Origin: Candidatus Competibacteraceae bacterium | GTDB lineage: Bacteria > Pseudomonadota > Gammaproteobacteria > Competibacterales > Competibacteraceae | DNA length: 49,543 nucleotides | Reading direction: 5' to 3' | Assembly: GCA_003989065.1 (NCBI GenBank) | Contig: RXIW01000020.1 | Span: 1-49,543 of the forward strand | In this document: positions 17,104 to 26,245 of the stretch, in pieces | Layout of the letters: every line of letters starts with the position of its first letter | Numbering within the stretch: position 1 is the stretch's first letter | Made by a program: the position numbers and the translations under genes | Notes under the pieces: model-generated | The model's database searches: none | The model's input: the letters and a program-made list of their open reading frames with translations, nothing else | Told to the model about the DNA's origin: nothing

Positions 17104-17814
17104 TCATTCCTCGCCGTCGGCGATACGGCGCAGGGCCACGCGATCGCATTGTTGAATCTGCGCACCGCGATCGCGCAACAAGCCCTGTCGCCGCAGTTCG
17201 GCGATGGTGCGGCTGACGGTTTCCGTCGTCAGCCCCACCATTGCCCCGATATCTTCGCGGCTGAACAGCTGCAATTGGTCGCCTTCGTCGGGACAAGCCA
17301 GCCGCAGCAACAGCCGCGCCACCCGTTGGCGGGCGGTGCCGCTGGTGAATTGAGTCAACCAGGCGTCGGCTTCGCTCAGGGCCTGTTGCCAACGCGCCAT
17401 CAGTTCCCGATGCAGGCGCGGTTGCTGACGACTCAGCTGTTCGACCACCTCGACCGGGATCGCGCAGACCTCGCATTCGGACAAGGCCACGGCGTCGTGT
17501 TGATAGGGCTGCCGCACCAGCGCTTCCAACCCGAGCGCATTGCCGTCCCGCAACAACCGTACGATGCGCTGGCTGCCATCGGGTAGATATTGCACCAACT
17601 TCATCACACCGCTGCGCAAGGTAAACAGCATGTTGCCCCGTTCGTTCATGTGGTACAGCGCATCCTGCGGAGCCAGGGCGACATCTTTGATGGGTTGGTG
17701 GATATGCGGAAAATCACTTTCTTCCAGTCCGGCGAACAGCGCCGAGTTGCGAACCGCGCAATAGCGACACTTCGCTTCACCCAACCAAATCGCATGCAAT
17801 GAAATCGGTTTCAT
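17104..17814 (-). CDS. Crp/Fnr-family transcription regulator with a reduced cysteine set
   Basis: 236 residues: a cAMP-binding-type effector domain (about 20-145) and a C-terminal winged helix with recognition helix region FSREDIGAMVGLTTETVSRT (about 185-204). Near the N-terminus is CRYC (C16, C19), and SECEVCAIP adds two more cysteines at about 113 and 116, where FNR has its internal cluster ligand. The third N-terminal FNR cysteine is replaced, so a classical 4Fe-4S site is uncertain. It is tail to tail with cydX and divergent from the NifX-like cluster, so both are candidate targets. Confidence 0.88.
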   Translation of the reverse strand: MKPISLHAIWLGEAKCRYCAVRNSALFAGLEESDFPHIHQPIKDVALAPQDALYHMNERGNMLFTLRSGVMKLVQYLPDGSQRIVRLLRDGNALGLEALVRQPYQHDAVALSECEVCAIPVEVVEQLSRQQPRLHRELMARWQQALSEADAWLTQFTSGTARQRVARLLLRLACPDEGDQLQLFSREDIGAMVGLTTETVSRTIAELRRQGLLRDRGAQIQQCDRVALRRIADGEE

Positions 17815-17845
17815 AAGATCATCCGCATTGGCGCGTTACGGTCAT

Positions 17846-17864
17846 GTTTCGGAAATATCGAAAC
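17846..17864. promoter_or_regulatory. Inverted repeat in the divergent promoter region, candidate regulator operator
   Basis: GTTTCG at 17846-17851 and CGAAAC at 17859-17864 form an inverted repeat around a 7-base AT-rich centre. It lies 32 bases upstream of the Crp/Fnr-like gene and about 68 upstream of the NifX-like gene. It differs from the classical FNR box (TTGAT-N4-ATCAA), consistent with an altered regulator. Confidence 0.5.
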
Positions 17865-17931
17865 GACAGTTTATCCGACCCTAAGCGTCCCAGGTGTTGA
17901 ATGTTTCGCAGGTCTTGACGGAGGCAGTCAC

Positions 17932-18315
17932 GTGAAAATCGCAGTTACCAGCCAGAATCGCCGCACGGTCACCGACCACGCCGGTAAATGCCGCAAGTTC
18001 TGGGTTTACGACATTGACCAACAGCAGATTACGGGCAAGACTTTGTTGGAGCTGCCGCTCGAACAATCCTTTCACGAGGCTCCACCCCACGAACCGCACC
18101 CCCTGGACCACGTGCAGGTTCTGATCTCGGCCAGCATCGGACCGGGACTGCATCGACGGCTCACCGCCAAGGGCATCGCGGCGCTGGCGACCTCGGAAAC
18201 CGATCCCGATCAGGCCGTCGCCGCCTATCTGCAGGGAACCTTGCCGCTCATGGCCATTGCCTGCACGGACAATCACGGTCCGGACGAGCACGACCACCAT
18301 CACCACCAGTCCTGA
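17932..18315 (+). CDS. NifX/NifB-C-like iron-molybdenum cofactor-binding family protein with His-rich tail
   Basis: 127 residues, GTG start with GGAGG seven bases upstream. MKIAVTSQNRRTVTDHAGKC and the following WVYDID fit the small fold shared by NifX, NafY and the NifB C-terminus (MKIAVA...G.V..HFG.C..F.V.), and the pattern LISASIGPGLHRRLTAKGI matches the second half. Members bind metal clusters such as FeMo-co precursors, but many hosts without nitrogenase carry them. The C-terminus is HGPDEHDHHHHQS, a metal-binding-looking tail. No nif genes are nearby. It opens a three-gene plus-strand cluster. Confidence 0.85.
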   Translation: MKIAVTSQNRRTVTDHAGKCRKFWVYDIDQQQITGKTLLELPLEQSFHEAPPHEPHPLDHVQVLISASIGPGLHRRLTAKGIAALATSETDPDQAVAAYLQGTLPLMAIACTDNHGPDEHDHHHHQS

Positions 18316-18355
18316 ATCTTCGGCCCAGTTCCGCCTGGGCCGCGTGAGAACCGCC

Positions 18356-18967
18356 ATGAATTTCGACGACAAGGCCCAGACCTGGGACGCCGACCCGATC
18401 AAACAGGAGCGCGCGCGCGCCGTCGCCGCCGCCATGCGCCAGCGCATTCCGCTGCGGCACGACTGGCACGCACTGGAGTACGGCTGCGGAACCGGCCTGC
18501 TGAGCTTCGCCCTGCTCTCCGATTTTGCCCAGATCACCCTGGCCGACAACTCCACTGGGATGTTGGCGGTGCTGGATCAGAAGATCGCCACCGCCGGGGC
18601 GAGCCACTTGCAATCCCTGGCGCTCGATCTGTCGACCGACGCGCTCCCCGCTGCGCGCTACGATCTGGTCTACACCCTGTTGACCATGCACCACGTCGCC
18701 GACATCGATCGATTGCTGCGAGCCTTTCATGACCTGCTGCAACCGGGCGGCTGGCTGGCCATCGCCGATCTCGACGCGGAAGACGGTTCGTTCCACGGTC
18801 CCGGTTTCATCGGCCATAACGGTTTCGATCGGCCCACCCTGCAGAACCAATTGGTGGCTGTCGGATTCGACTCGATCGATTTTTCCACCTGCTATGTGAT
18901 GAAAAAACCAAGCGACCAGGGTATGCGCGACTATCCGCTGTTCCTGGCGGTCGCAACCCGGAGCTAA
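18356..18967 (+). CDS. Class I SAM-dependent methyltransferase
   Basis: 203 residues from the ATG at MNFDDKAQTWD; an upstream extension of the frame overlaps the NifX-like gene and is rejected. Motif I is YGCGTGLLSFALL (about 40-52), motif II contains TLADNSTGML, and later LVYTLLTMHHVADIDRLL and LLQPGGWLAIADLDAEDGSF are typical of small-molecule methyltransferases. A terminal PLFLAVATRS closes the fold. The substrate is unknown. The spacing of 40 bases from the NifX-like gene suggests co-transcription. Confidence 0.88.
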   Translation: MNFDDKAQTWDADPIKQERARAVAAAMRQRIPLRHDWHALEYGCGTGLLSFALLSDFAQITLADNSTGMLAVLDQKIATAGASHLQSLALDLSTDALPAARYDLVYTLLTMHHVADIDRLLRAFHDLLQPGGWLAIADLDAEDGSFHGPGFIGHNGFDRPTLQNQLVAVGFDSIDFSTCYVMKKPSDQGMRDYPLFLAVATRS

Positions 18968-19033
18968 GGCCAGCGGCAGAACATTCGCCAGCGCGCTGCC
19001 CGGCCGTGATTTCACCCGACGGAGGTCATCGCC

Positions 19034-19969
19034 ATGTCCACGACTGCTCAAACTCTCGATATCGGCGTCCTGAAGCGCTTGAAGATCCGTTGTATTTCCG
19101 AAACCGGTTGGTTCGACAACGCCACCGTGTTCGGCGACATCATAAAGGCGGGCGGCGCTGAGAGCGATCAATACCGCATTCCCTGGCCACCGTTCGGCGC
19201 TTTGCATGCCGACAATGCCGCAGGCTTTTCCACCCTGCTGGAAGCCGAAACGACAGACGGCGTCATTCGCCGGCTGCTGTTCGACACCGGCTGGAATCCC
19301 GCCTGGATGGATCGCCGCTTTACCGAAGAAGGCATCGACGAACTGCTGCGCCAGGGTCAAATCGAAGCCCTGATTATCAGCCATGAGCATTTCGATCACT
19401 TCTGGGGAATCGGTTCGACATTGCGGCATTGTCCCGATCTCACGATCTACGTCCCCGAAGGTTTCCATCCTGCCGGCTTCACCCACATCCAGCAGCAGGG
19501 CCATACCGGTCGGGTGATCACCGTCGCCAGCGATCAACCGTTGATCCTGTTCCCCGGACTGGCCCTGACCAGCTTCCCGATGCACACCTTGCTGCAGGTC
19601 GATGGAGAAAATGTCCTGTACGCTCATCTGCAGGATCAAGGGCTGGCGATGGTAACCGGTTGCGGTCACGGCGGGGTGCTCAATCTGCTGGATTACGCCC
19701 GCCGGACCTTCACCGGCGGCGAGCGGATTCATGCGATCTATGGGGGGTTGCATATTGCGCCGCTGGAAGACTGGGACGAATCGCGAGAACAGCTCGTCAA
19801 GACCCTGAGCCGCTACGGTATCGCCAAGGTGGCTTGCAACCATTGCACCGGTCGCACCGCCGTCGAGAAGATGCAGGCTTTGGGATTGCCAGTCGTACAC
19901 GGAACCGCCCGGCACGGTTCGCAAACGACTTTATTCCTGGGTAACGGCGACAGCCTGGAACTGGGGTAA
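19034..19969 (+). CDS. MBL-fold metallohydrolase, dihydropterin-phosphate-synthase-like group
   Basis: 311 residues. The metal-binding motif HEHFDHFWG (HxHxDH, about 117-125) is intact, and other expected metal ligands lie in VTGCGHGGVLNLLDY and HAIYGGLHI. The order LFDTGWNP - IISHEHFDH - GCGHGG - GGLH is that of COG1237-type enzymes related to 7,8-dihydropterin-6-yl-methyl-aminobenzene phosphate synthase of methanopterin synthesis; in proteobacteria their substrate is unknown. GGAGG precedes the ATG. It is third in the cluster after the NifX-like and methyltransferase genes. Confidence 0.86.
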   Translation: MSTTAQTLDIGVLKRLKIRCISETGWFDNATVFGDIIKAGGAESDQYRIPWPPFGALHADNAAGFSTLLEAETTDGVIRRLLFDTGWNPAWMDRRFTEEGIDELLRQGQIEALIISHEHFDHFWGIGSTLRHCPDLTIYVPEGFHPAGFTHIQQQGHTGRVITVASDQPLILFPGLALTSFPMHTLLQVDGENVLYAHLQDQGLAMVTGCGHGGVLNLLDYARRTFTGGERIHAIYGGLHIAPLEDWDESREQLVKTLSRYGIAKVACNHCTGRTAVEKMQALGLPVVHGTARHGSQTTLFLGNGDSLELG

Positions 19970-20020
19970 GCACAGAGGTCAAAATTCATCCCCTCTACGT
20001 TTACCGCTGCCTGCACACTC

Positions 20021-23000
20021 ATGACATCATTCGTTTCATTTCGCCATCGTCTGGGAAGGTGGTGGATTGGGTCGATCCTGCTGCTGATCTGCGCCGGTCC
20101 AATAGCGGGCCTGGCGCAAGACACCCTGACTCTGCTGGCGCCCAGCGACCCGCTCAAAGCCGCCGAACGCCAGAACGCCACCCGGCAGACGCTGGCCGCA
20201 CAGCGCCAATCGATCGATCAACTACGACAGGACATCGCCCAGCTCAACGCCGAACAGCCCGTCAAATTGTCCGCGCTGGCCAGCGAGCCCGTCAGCGCCA
20301 CCCAGGTGGAACAGGCCCGTCTCGATAGCGACGCCATTCGCCTGAAGCAGGAGGAGTTGCAAACCGGCATTGAGGTCGCCAAGCGCCAGATTAAAACCTT
20401 GCGCCAAGCGATTCCGAGTCTGGAAGCGCAGGAACAGTTACTGAAGAACCCCGCCAAGGACGGCCCAGTCATCGGCAATCGCGCCGAACAGTTGGCACAA
20501 CTGCGCATGACACTGGAGCAGCGTCGCACCGATCTCCAGCTCGAACAGGACAGCCTGAAGAACCTGGAGGAATGGCTGGCCTTGCTCGACCAGCGCCGCG
20601 TTCTGGCCAACCAGTGGCGCGCCCAGATGGAAGAACTCCATCTGCAACAGCAGGCGCAACAACGGCAGGAAGCGCAACAAGACTACGCAACGCGGCTGGA
20701 AGGCGAACAGCAGAAACAATTGAGCAAGGCCGAGGAACTGCGCAGCCGCCTGCAACGACAAGGCGAGAAGCTGTCGATGGCGCAGCGCACCCTGCTGGAA
20801 ACCGAAATCCAGTCGTCCGAGGCGCGCGCCAAACTGTTGCGCTGGGATATCCGGCAGGCCGCCATCGGCGATGAGCTGGCCAATTGGGAAGGCTTGATCG
20901 ACGCCAAAGACGCCGATCCACGCCGCCTGCAGGAAGGCATTCGCCGCCTGACCGCGTTGCGCGGTGAACTTCGCGAAGCCAGCAGCGTACTCGACGACCA
21001 TCTCGAGCGGCTGGCGCAGCGACAAGCGGAATCGGCCGCCTGGAAAGCGGACAGCGCAGCCGATTCCAGCAATTATCGGCGCGGCCGGGAGATTCTGGCG
21101 GCCATGGCGGAGGAGTTGCGTCAACGTCAAGACACCGTCCGCACACAGAGCGAACGGCTAGAGCGGCTGCGGGAGCGCCTGGAAGCGACCTACCTGCAGC
21201 GCGCCAATCAGGATCTGCTGGCGCGCGAGCCGGCGTTATCGGCCATACCGGGCCAATGGTCCGCCACCCTGACGGAACTGGGCAACACACCCCGTGTGCT
21301 GGCGCATCAGCTGTGGTTGAGCGTCGAATCGGCGCTCAAGGCGGCGGCCCAGGCCAGCCTCGAGCAATGGCTGATCCTGATCGGGGCCGGTGTATCGTTG
21401 GCAGGGCTGGCGGCGCTCGGTCGGCGTTATCTGGCCCGGATCGCCAAACACCATGCCGATGGACAAGACGATAGTTTCGCCGCCAAATTCACCTATACCC
21501 TAGCCCGCCTGCTGCGCAAGAACCTGTGGGGCATCGCCCTGGCCGTGATGTTGGCGCTGGCGCTGTGGGAATGGCGGGTGCCCCAACCGGGACTGGGCAT
21601 TCTGCTGACCCTGGTCCTGCTGTGGATCGGCATCAAGACCCCGCTCAATCTGGCCTGGCTGCTATTGGTCGCACCCGATGTGCCCACGGCGAATCGCAAC
21701 CTGCGCCTTTATCTGTTGTTGTCCTGGATGATGCTGGTGGGTGGTGCGCTCGGCGCATTGGTCATTCTCTCCCATCTCAGCAAGCTGCCGCAGCCAGCTA
21801 TCCGTATCCTGGATCAGACCTTGATGCTGTACTGGCTGGCGGTCTGTCATCCTTTGTTGCACATCCGTCGTCTGCTGCTGGGGGCGCTGGCGGAGCGCTA
21901 CGCCGGTCAGCTGTGGCTGAGCGCCATACGACTGCTGACCTTGCTGTTGCCGCTGGCCTTGGCCGGCGCTGCGCTCCTGGGCCTGGCCGGTTATCTCAAC
22001 CTGGCCTGGTTGGTGGTCCAGCGGCTGCTGGCGCTGAGCGGCATCCTGCTGATCTGGTTGCTGGCGCGCGGCTTGACCAACGATCTCATCGTCTTCCTGA
22101 AGAATGTCGCCATCACCCGCAGCAATTACGGTTTGCTGTGGACCCAGGAAATCCTGGCGCCGCTCAATCAGACCCTGCAATGGTTACTGTTCCTGATCTC
22201 GCTCCTGCTGCTGCTCGATATTTACAGCGAGCAAGGCTACACCTTCGCCTTCTGGGCGACAGTCCCCTGGGAGCCGGTCCTATTCGCCATGGTGCTGGCG
22301 CTGCTGTGCTACGAAGGACTGCTGCTCCTGGGCGGCTATCTGGTCGAACAGAGCCGGAGCGCCTTTGGCGGCGCCGTGATCCGCCACTTGCGCCAACCGC
22401 TTGGCCTGCTGGCCCCTGCGACCACCGCGCAACTGCTGCTGCCGAGTCTGGAACTGTCGCCAACCCTGGCCGACCCCATCTATCATGCCCTGACCTTGCT
22501 CGACATCGCCGCCATCGGCTGGCTGCTGGTGCGTCTGACCTCGGTGGCCGAGGATGTCATGCGCCAGCATTACCTGTTCGACGCCAAGGACAATTTAGGC
22601 GCACGCCGCATCCAGACCCAATTCCAGATGTTGCGGCGCATTGTGGTGATCACGGTGCAGTTGCTGGCGCTGGCGGTGATGATGATGACCTTTCCCAAGA
22701 TTCGGGAACTGGGCGCCGGTCTCCTGGCCTCGGCCGGCGTCGCCGGTCTGGTGATCGGCGTCGCGGCCCGGCCGTTTCTGGAGAATCTGATCGCCGGGGT
22801 GCAGATCGGCCTGACCCAGCCGATCCGCATCGACGATGTAGTGATCGTGGAGGGGGAGTGGGGCCGGATCGCCGAGATCAATGCCACCCATGTGGTCGTG
22901 CGGCTGTGGGATGACCGCCGCTTGATCGTGCCGCTCAACTATTTCAACACCAAACCGTTCCAGAACTGGACCTGGGCCGGCTCGGAGTTGATGGGCACGG

Positions 23001-23371
23001 CGTTTTTCTATGTAGACTACACCTTCCCGGTGGAAGCCGGCCGGGAGGCGCTGAAACGCATTCTCGACGACACCGAAAAATGGGACGGCCGCGCCTGGGG
23101 CTTGCAGGTGACGGACACCACCGACCGCATCATGACCCTGCGGGCGCTGATGAGCGCGCCCGATGCGCCGACCGCCTGGGATTTGCGCTGTCTGGTTCGG
23201 GAGCATTTCGTCGCCTTCCTGCAGCGGGAATATCCGCAGTGCCTGCCGCGCACCCGCTTTAGCGAGTCCCAGGACCCGGAAACGCAGCCTCCACCGACCC
23301 TCTCACCCTCACCCGAAGCGCTGGCGCACGGCTCCGCCAGTTCGCCGCGAGGTCAAGGACCTATGACATGA
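20021..23371 (+). CDS. mscK: MscK/KefA-type mechanosensitive channel
   Basis: 1116 residues, nearly the length of E. coli MscK. A signal peptide (ends near AGLAQ) precedes a long periplasmic coiled-coil region of about 400 residues rich in Gln, Arg and Glu (MscS_porin type), then about ten membrane helices. The pore helix and MscS beta domain are clear: GLLASAGVAGLVIGVAARPF, LENLIAGVQIGLTQPIRIDD, then WGRIAEINATHVVVRLWDDR. It opens under membrane tension to release solutes on osmotic downshock. The stop overlaps the next start by four bases. The symbol is by architecture, not orthology. Confidence 0.88.
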   Translation: MTSFVSFRHRLGRWWIGSILLLICAGPIAGLAQDTLTLLAPSDPLKAAERQNATRQTLAAQRQSIDQLRQDIAQLNAEQPVKLSALASEPVSATQVEQARLDSDAIRLKQEELQTGIEVAKRQIKTLRQAIPSLEAQEQLLKNPAKDGPVIGNRAEQLAQLRMTLEQRRTDLQLEQDSLKNLEEWLALLDQRRVLANQWRAQMEELHLQQQAQQRQEAQQDYATRLEGEQQKQLSKAEELRSRLQRQGEKLSMAQRTLLETEIQSSEARAKLLRWDIRQAAIGDELANWEGLIDAKDADPRRLQEGIRRLTALRGELREASSVLDDHLERLAQRQAESAAWKADSAADSSNYRRGREILAAMAEELRQRQDTVRTQSERLERLRERLEATYLQRANQDLLAREPALSAIPGQWSATLTELGNTPRVLAHQLWLSVESALKAAAQASLEQWLILIGAGVSLAGLAALGRRYLARIAKHHADGQDDSFAAKFTYTLARLLRKNLWGIALAVMLALALWEWRVPQPGLGILLTLVLLWIGIKTPLNLAWLLLVAPDVPTANRNLRLYLLLSWMMLVGGALGALVILSHLSKLPQPAIRILDQTLMLYWLAVCHPLLHIRRLLLGALAERYAGQLWLSAIRLLTLLLPLALAGAALLGLAGYLNLAWLVVQRLLALSGILLIWLLARGLTNDLIVFLKNVAITRSNYGLLWTQEILAPLNQTLQWLLFLISLLLLLDIYSEQGYTFAFWATVPWEPVLFAMVLALLCYEGLLLLGGYLVEQSRSAFGGAVIRHLRQPLGLLAPATTAQLLLPSLELSPTLADPIYHALTLLDIAAIGWLLVRLTSVAEDVMRQHYLFDAKDNLGARRIQTQFQMLRRIVVITVQLLALAVMMMTFPKIRELGAGLLASAGVAGLVIGVAARPFLENLIAGVQIGLTQPIRIDDVVIVEGEWGRIAEINATHVVVRLWDDRRLIVPLNYFNTKPFQNWTWAGSELMGTAFFYVDYTFPVEAGREALKRILDDTEKWDGRAWGLQVTDTTDRIMTLRALMSAPDAPTAWDLRCLVREHFVAFLQREYPQCLPRTRFSESQDPETQPPPTLSPSPEALAHGSASSPRGQGPMT

Positions 23372-24198
23372 TCAGTCTGTTGTTCGGCTTGATCGTCGGT
23401 TTCTCGTTGGGATTGACCGGCGGCGGCGGCTCCATCTTCGCGGTGCCGCTGCTGGTCTACGGCCTGGCGATACCGCCGCATGAGGCGGTGGGCGTCTCGC
23501 TGGCGGCAGTGGGCGCCACCGCGCTGGTCGGGGCCATCACGCGCCTGCGGCGGCGCGAGGTGGAGCTGAAAGCCGCCATCCTGTTCGGAATGGCCGGCGT
23601 CGTCGGCGCACCGCTGGGCTCGATGCTGGGCGTGCGGCTGCCGGCCCACATTCTAATGGTGGGATTCGCTCTGCTGATGCTGATGATCGCCGCACGGCTG
23701 TGGCGACAAGCGGTCCGGCGACCCGGCGACGCCAGGGTAGTACGAGCCGGTGACGATACCCATGATCCTGCCGCCGACTCCGGCCCGGCTTGTCGGGTCA
23801 GTCCCAGCGGCGCCTTGACCCTCACTTCCCGCTGCGCCGTGGTGCTACTGCTGACCGGGGTGACAACCGGTGTGCTATCCGGCCTGTTCGGGGTGGGCGG
23901 CGGTTTCCTGATCGTACCGGCCCTGGTGCTGATCGTGTCCCTGCCGATGCACCGCGCGGTGCCCACTTCACTGTTGGTGATCGCGATCATCAGCGTCTCC
24001 GGCACCCTGGCCTATCTGCTGTCGGGTCGTCCTTTGGCGCTGGGCGTCACCATTCCGTTCGTGTTAGGCGGCTTGGCGGGCATGGCGGTAGGCGTACGGC
24101 TGAGCCGCCGACTGGCCGGACCACAGTTGCAAAAGCTGTTCGCCCTGCTCATGGTCGGGGTCGCAATCTTCACGCTGATCGAAGAGATCTATCGCTGA
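23368..24198 (+). CDS. TauE/SafE-family sulfite/sulfonate exporter-like membrane protein
   Basis: 276 residues, two halves each of about four membrane helices. The family motif GFSLGLTGGGGSIFAVPLLVY at the N-terminus recurs as GVLSGLFGVGGGFLIVPALV in the second half. A soluble loop of about 35 residues separates them. The family moves sulfite, sulfoacetate or related anions. It overlaps the MscK-like gene (ATGA), which implies one transcript, though no functional link is known. Confidence 0.9.
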   Translation: MISLLFGLIVGFSLGLTGGGGSIFAVPLLVYGLAIPPHEAVGVSLAAVGATALVGAITRLRRREVELKAAILFGMAGVVGAPLGSMLGVRLPAHILMVGFALLMLMIAARLWRQAVRRPGDARVVRAGDDTHDPAADSGPACRVSPSGALTLTSRCAVVLLLTGVTTGVLSGLFGVGGGFLIVPALVLIVSLPMHRAVPTSLLVIAIISVSGTLAYLLSGRPLALGVTIPFVLGGLAGMAVGVRLSRRLAGPQLQKLFALLMVGVAIFTLIEEIYR

Positions 24199-24246
24199 GA
24201 CGCTGCCGCTCTCGACCGCGCAAGGATAGGGCGCATCGTCGCCATC

Positions 24247-24762
24247 CTATCGTTGCACCACCTGGTCGACAATGAAGCGGGCGATACTATCGGGATCGTC
24301 GAGCGCCAACGCTGGCAACCCGGGCCGACCGTAATCGGCCGGATCGAGTAGCGGGGCGCTGGCGACCGCCATGATCGCCGGTTGGGTCGGGAAACGCGGC
24401 GCTCGCTCGGCTACGGTCGGTCGCCAGACTTCCAGCTGGGGCCAGACCTGGTTCTTCCAGCCTTCCACTAGCACCAGATCGACCGGAGTCAAGTAGCGCA
24501 GCAACTCGACCACGGTCGGCTCCGGCTCCTCGCGCAATTCGTGCAACAGCGCCCAGCGCCGCCCGGTTGCCAGGATCACCTCTTGCGCGCCGGCCTCGCG
24601 ATGCAAGTAAGTATCCTTGCCGGGCCGGTCGAGATCGACATCGTGATGGGCATGCTTGAGGGTGGACACAGCCACCCCCAGCGCCCGCAAGCGGGGAATC
24701 AAGGCCACGATGAGCGTGGTCTTGCCACAACCGCTCCAACCGCTGATACCGAGGATCCGCAT
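24247..24762 (-). CDS. mobB: Molybdopterin-guanine dinucleotide biosynthesis adaptor MobB
   Basis: 171 residues. Walker A is GWSGCGKTTLIVALIPRL at the N-terminus; HAHHDVDLDRPGKDTYLHREAGA and LVLVEGWKNQVWPQLEVWRP are diagnostic. MobB binds GTP and assists MobA in making the guanine dinucleotide form of Moco used by nitrate reductase and related enzymes. It starts five bases after the parvulin stop, so they share a transcript. Confidence 0.93.
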   Translation of the reverse strand: MRILGISGWSGCGKTTLIVALIPRLRALGVAVSTLKHAHHDVDLDRPGKDTYLHREAGAQEVILATGRRWALLHELREEPEPTVVELLRYLTPVDLVLVEGWKNQVWPQLEVWRPTVAERAPRFPTQPAIMAVASAPLLDPADYGRPGLPALALDDPDSIARFIVDQVVQR

Positions 24763-24767
24763 CGACC

Positions 24768-25523
24768 TTACGATCCCGAGGGCGCCTCTGCGCTGGGCAA
24801 TTCGATACCGACGATCTCGGCCCGATCGGTCAGGTGCGCCAGGTACTGGCTAAAAATCCGACGCTGCGACTCCTCGCGCAAGTATTCGGCGATCCGCGCC
24901 CGCACCGCCGAATACTCCTGCGGCTGGCCTTCGGCCTTGTGATGCAGACGAATGACGTGGAAGCCGAAGCGGCTTTCGACCGGTTGCGGCGAGGTTTCCC
25001 CCGCCTGCATCGCCATCAGCGCCCGCTCGAATTCGGGCACGGTCTGTCCCAGACCGATTTGTCCCAGATGACCGCCAGCCTGTTTGGATGGGCAGTCCGA
25101 CCGCTGTGCCGCCAGCTCGGCGAAATCCGCCCCTTCGGTCAGCCGGGCGATGATGTCCACCGCCTGGGTTCGCGCCGCGGTCCGCGCCGCCGCATCATCC
25201 GGCGGAGCTACGCACAGGATATGGGAAGCCTCGAACAGATCGCCGCTGCGGAAGCGCTGCCGATGGGTCTGGAAAAACTGCTGGCAACTGGCTTCGTCCG
25301 GTTCCGGGATGCTGAGCTCGCGTTCGACCAGCGCCGTGATGCGCGCCTCTTCGTCATCGTCGGCGATTTCCAGCCGGGCCGCTTCCTGCAACAGCAGTTC
25401 CTTGGCCAGCAGGGCCAGCTTGGCCGAGTACTCGGCCAGTTCGCGGGAGGGTGCTGGATGATGGTGCATTTCGGCCTGGATGGCGGCATCGCTGATTTCG
25501 ACGCCGTTCACGGTCATGGACAT
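24768..25523 (-). CDS. PpiC-type parvulin peptidyl-prolyl isomerase, NifM-like
   Basis: 251 residues, no signal peptide. The N-terminal half is helical, like NifM and SurA chaperone parts. The rotamase domain (about 105-215) contains ASHILCVAPPDD, DFAELAAQRSDCPSKQAGGHLG and FGFHVIRLHHKAEGQ. It should catalyse cis-trans isomerisation at proline in cytosolic clients. In nitrate-reducing proteobacteria similar proteins sit next to nar or mob genes; here mobB follows directly, suggesting a role in molybdoenzyme maturation. Confidence 0.88.
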   Translation of the reverse strand: MSMTVNGVEISDAAIQAEMHHHPAPSRELAEYSAKLALLAKELLLQEAARLEIADDDEEARITALVERELSIPEPDEASCQQFFQTHRQRFRSGDLFEASHILCVAPPDDAAARTAARTQAVDIIARLTEGADFAELAAQRSDCPSKQAGGHLGQIGLGQTVPEFERALMAMQAGETSPQPVESRFGFHVIRLHHKAEGQPQEYSAVRARIAEYLREESQRRIFSQYLAHLTDRAEIVGIELPSAEAPSGS

Positions 25524-25652
25524 GAGCAGTTCTCACATGGATGGATGATAGGTGGGTGGAGAGGTCAGCGGATCGAAGCCCGAGAGGAGCCAAGCATAGC
25601 CGATTCGGCGGCGCTTGCCGCAACGGCGGATCGGGTTGAAAGGGCCGACATG

Positions 25653-25684
25653 AAAAAAGCGCATCATCCAGGATGCGCTTTTTT
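25653..25684 (-). terminator. Intrinsic terminator downstream of the RRM protein gene
   Basis: GCGCATC (25659-25665) and GATGCGC (25672-25678) form a 7-bp GC-rich stem with a 6-base loop, flanked by six A on the left and six T on the right, so the stem can extend to 13 bp. It ends transcripts of the RRM gene on the minus strand; the symmetry would also work on plus. Confidence 0.85.
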
Positions 25685-25745
25685 CGCGAGTGACGGGGGA
25701 TTGTGATTATCGTCAGGCGTCAATCCAACAGCCGGGGGAACGAGA

Positions 25746-26024
25746 TCAAAAACGCCGCCGGCTGCCGCCGCGATCGCCTTCGCGCTTGGGCCGCGCCAAG
25801 TTGACAGTCAGAGGCCGGCCTTTCAGCTGGCTGCCGTTCAAAGCCTTGATCGCTGCTTCGGCTTCCGCCTGCTTGGGCATCTCGACAAAACCAAAGCCTT
25901 TCGCTTCACCCGTAAAACGATCCTTGATCACCGTAGCAGAAGCGACTTCTCCGTAGACTTCGAAAGCCGCCCGCAGATCCTCATCTTTGGTCTGATACGA
26001 TAAATTACCGACATAGATATTCAT
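25746..26024 (-). CDS. RRM-type RNA-binding protein
   Basis: 92 residues, a single RNA recognition motif with RNP2 IYVGNL near the N-terminus and RNP1 KGFGFVEM at about 42-49, followed by a short Arg/Gly tail (GDRGGSRRRF). Such bacterial proteins bind single-stranded RNA and are often induced by cold. The upstream leader is AT-rich, and TTGTCG/TATGAG about 35 bases before the gene could be its promoter. Confidence 0.93.
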   Translation of the reverse strand: MNIYVGNLSYQTKDEDLRAAFEVYGEVASATVIKDRFTGEAKGFGFVEMPKQAEAEAAIKALNGSQLKGRPLTVNLARPKREGDRGGSRRRF

Positions 26025-26245
26025 AATGTTATGATTTCACTCATAAAATGTGCGCCATACTCGACAAAACCGAATTCTCAACCGATGGCGCGGAAATCAA
26101 GATTCGATAGTTAAGATTGCAGAAACGCAGCTGGAAAAACTTCTGCTTAAAGACGAAGTGTAGATTACGTTGACGCCAGTCGCATCGATATTGCGAAAAT
26201 ATAATGCGGGTTTTTCCTTAACGCTTCCTTAAAGATCCGATATAA

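Noticed and set aside
17932..18315. Evidence for nitrogen fixation
   Set aside because: Only a NifX-like fold and a NifM-like parvulin are present; no nifHDK or nifENB in the window, and both families occur widely without nitrogenase.
18248..19924. 558-codon minus-strand frame over the methyltransferase and MBL genes
   Set aside because: Antisense shadow in GC-rich DNA; the plus-strand genes have intact motifs.
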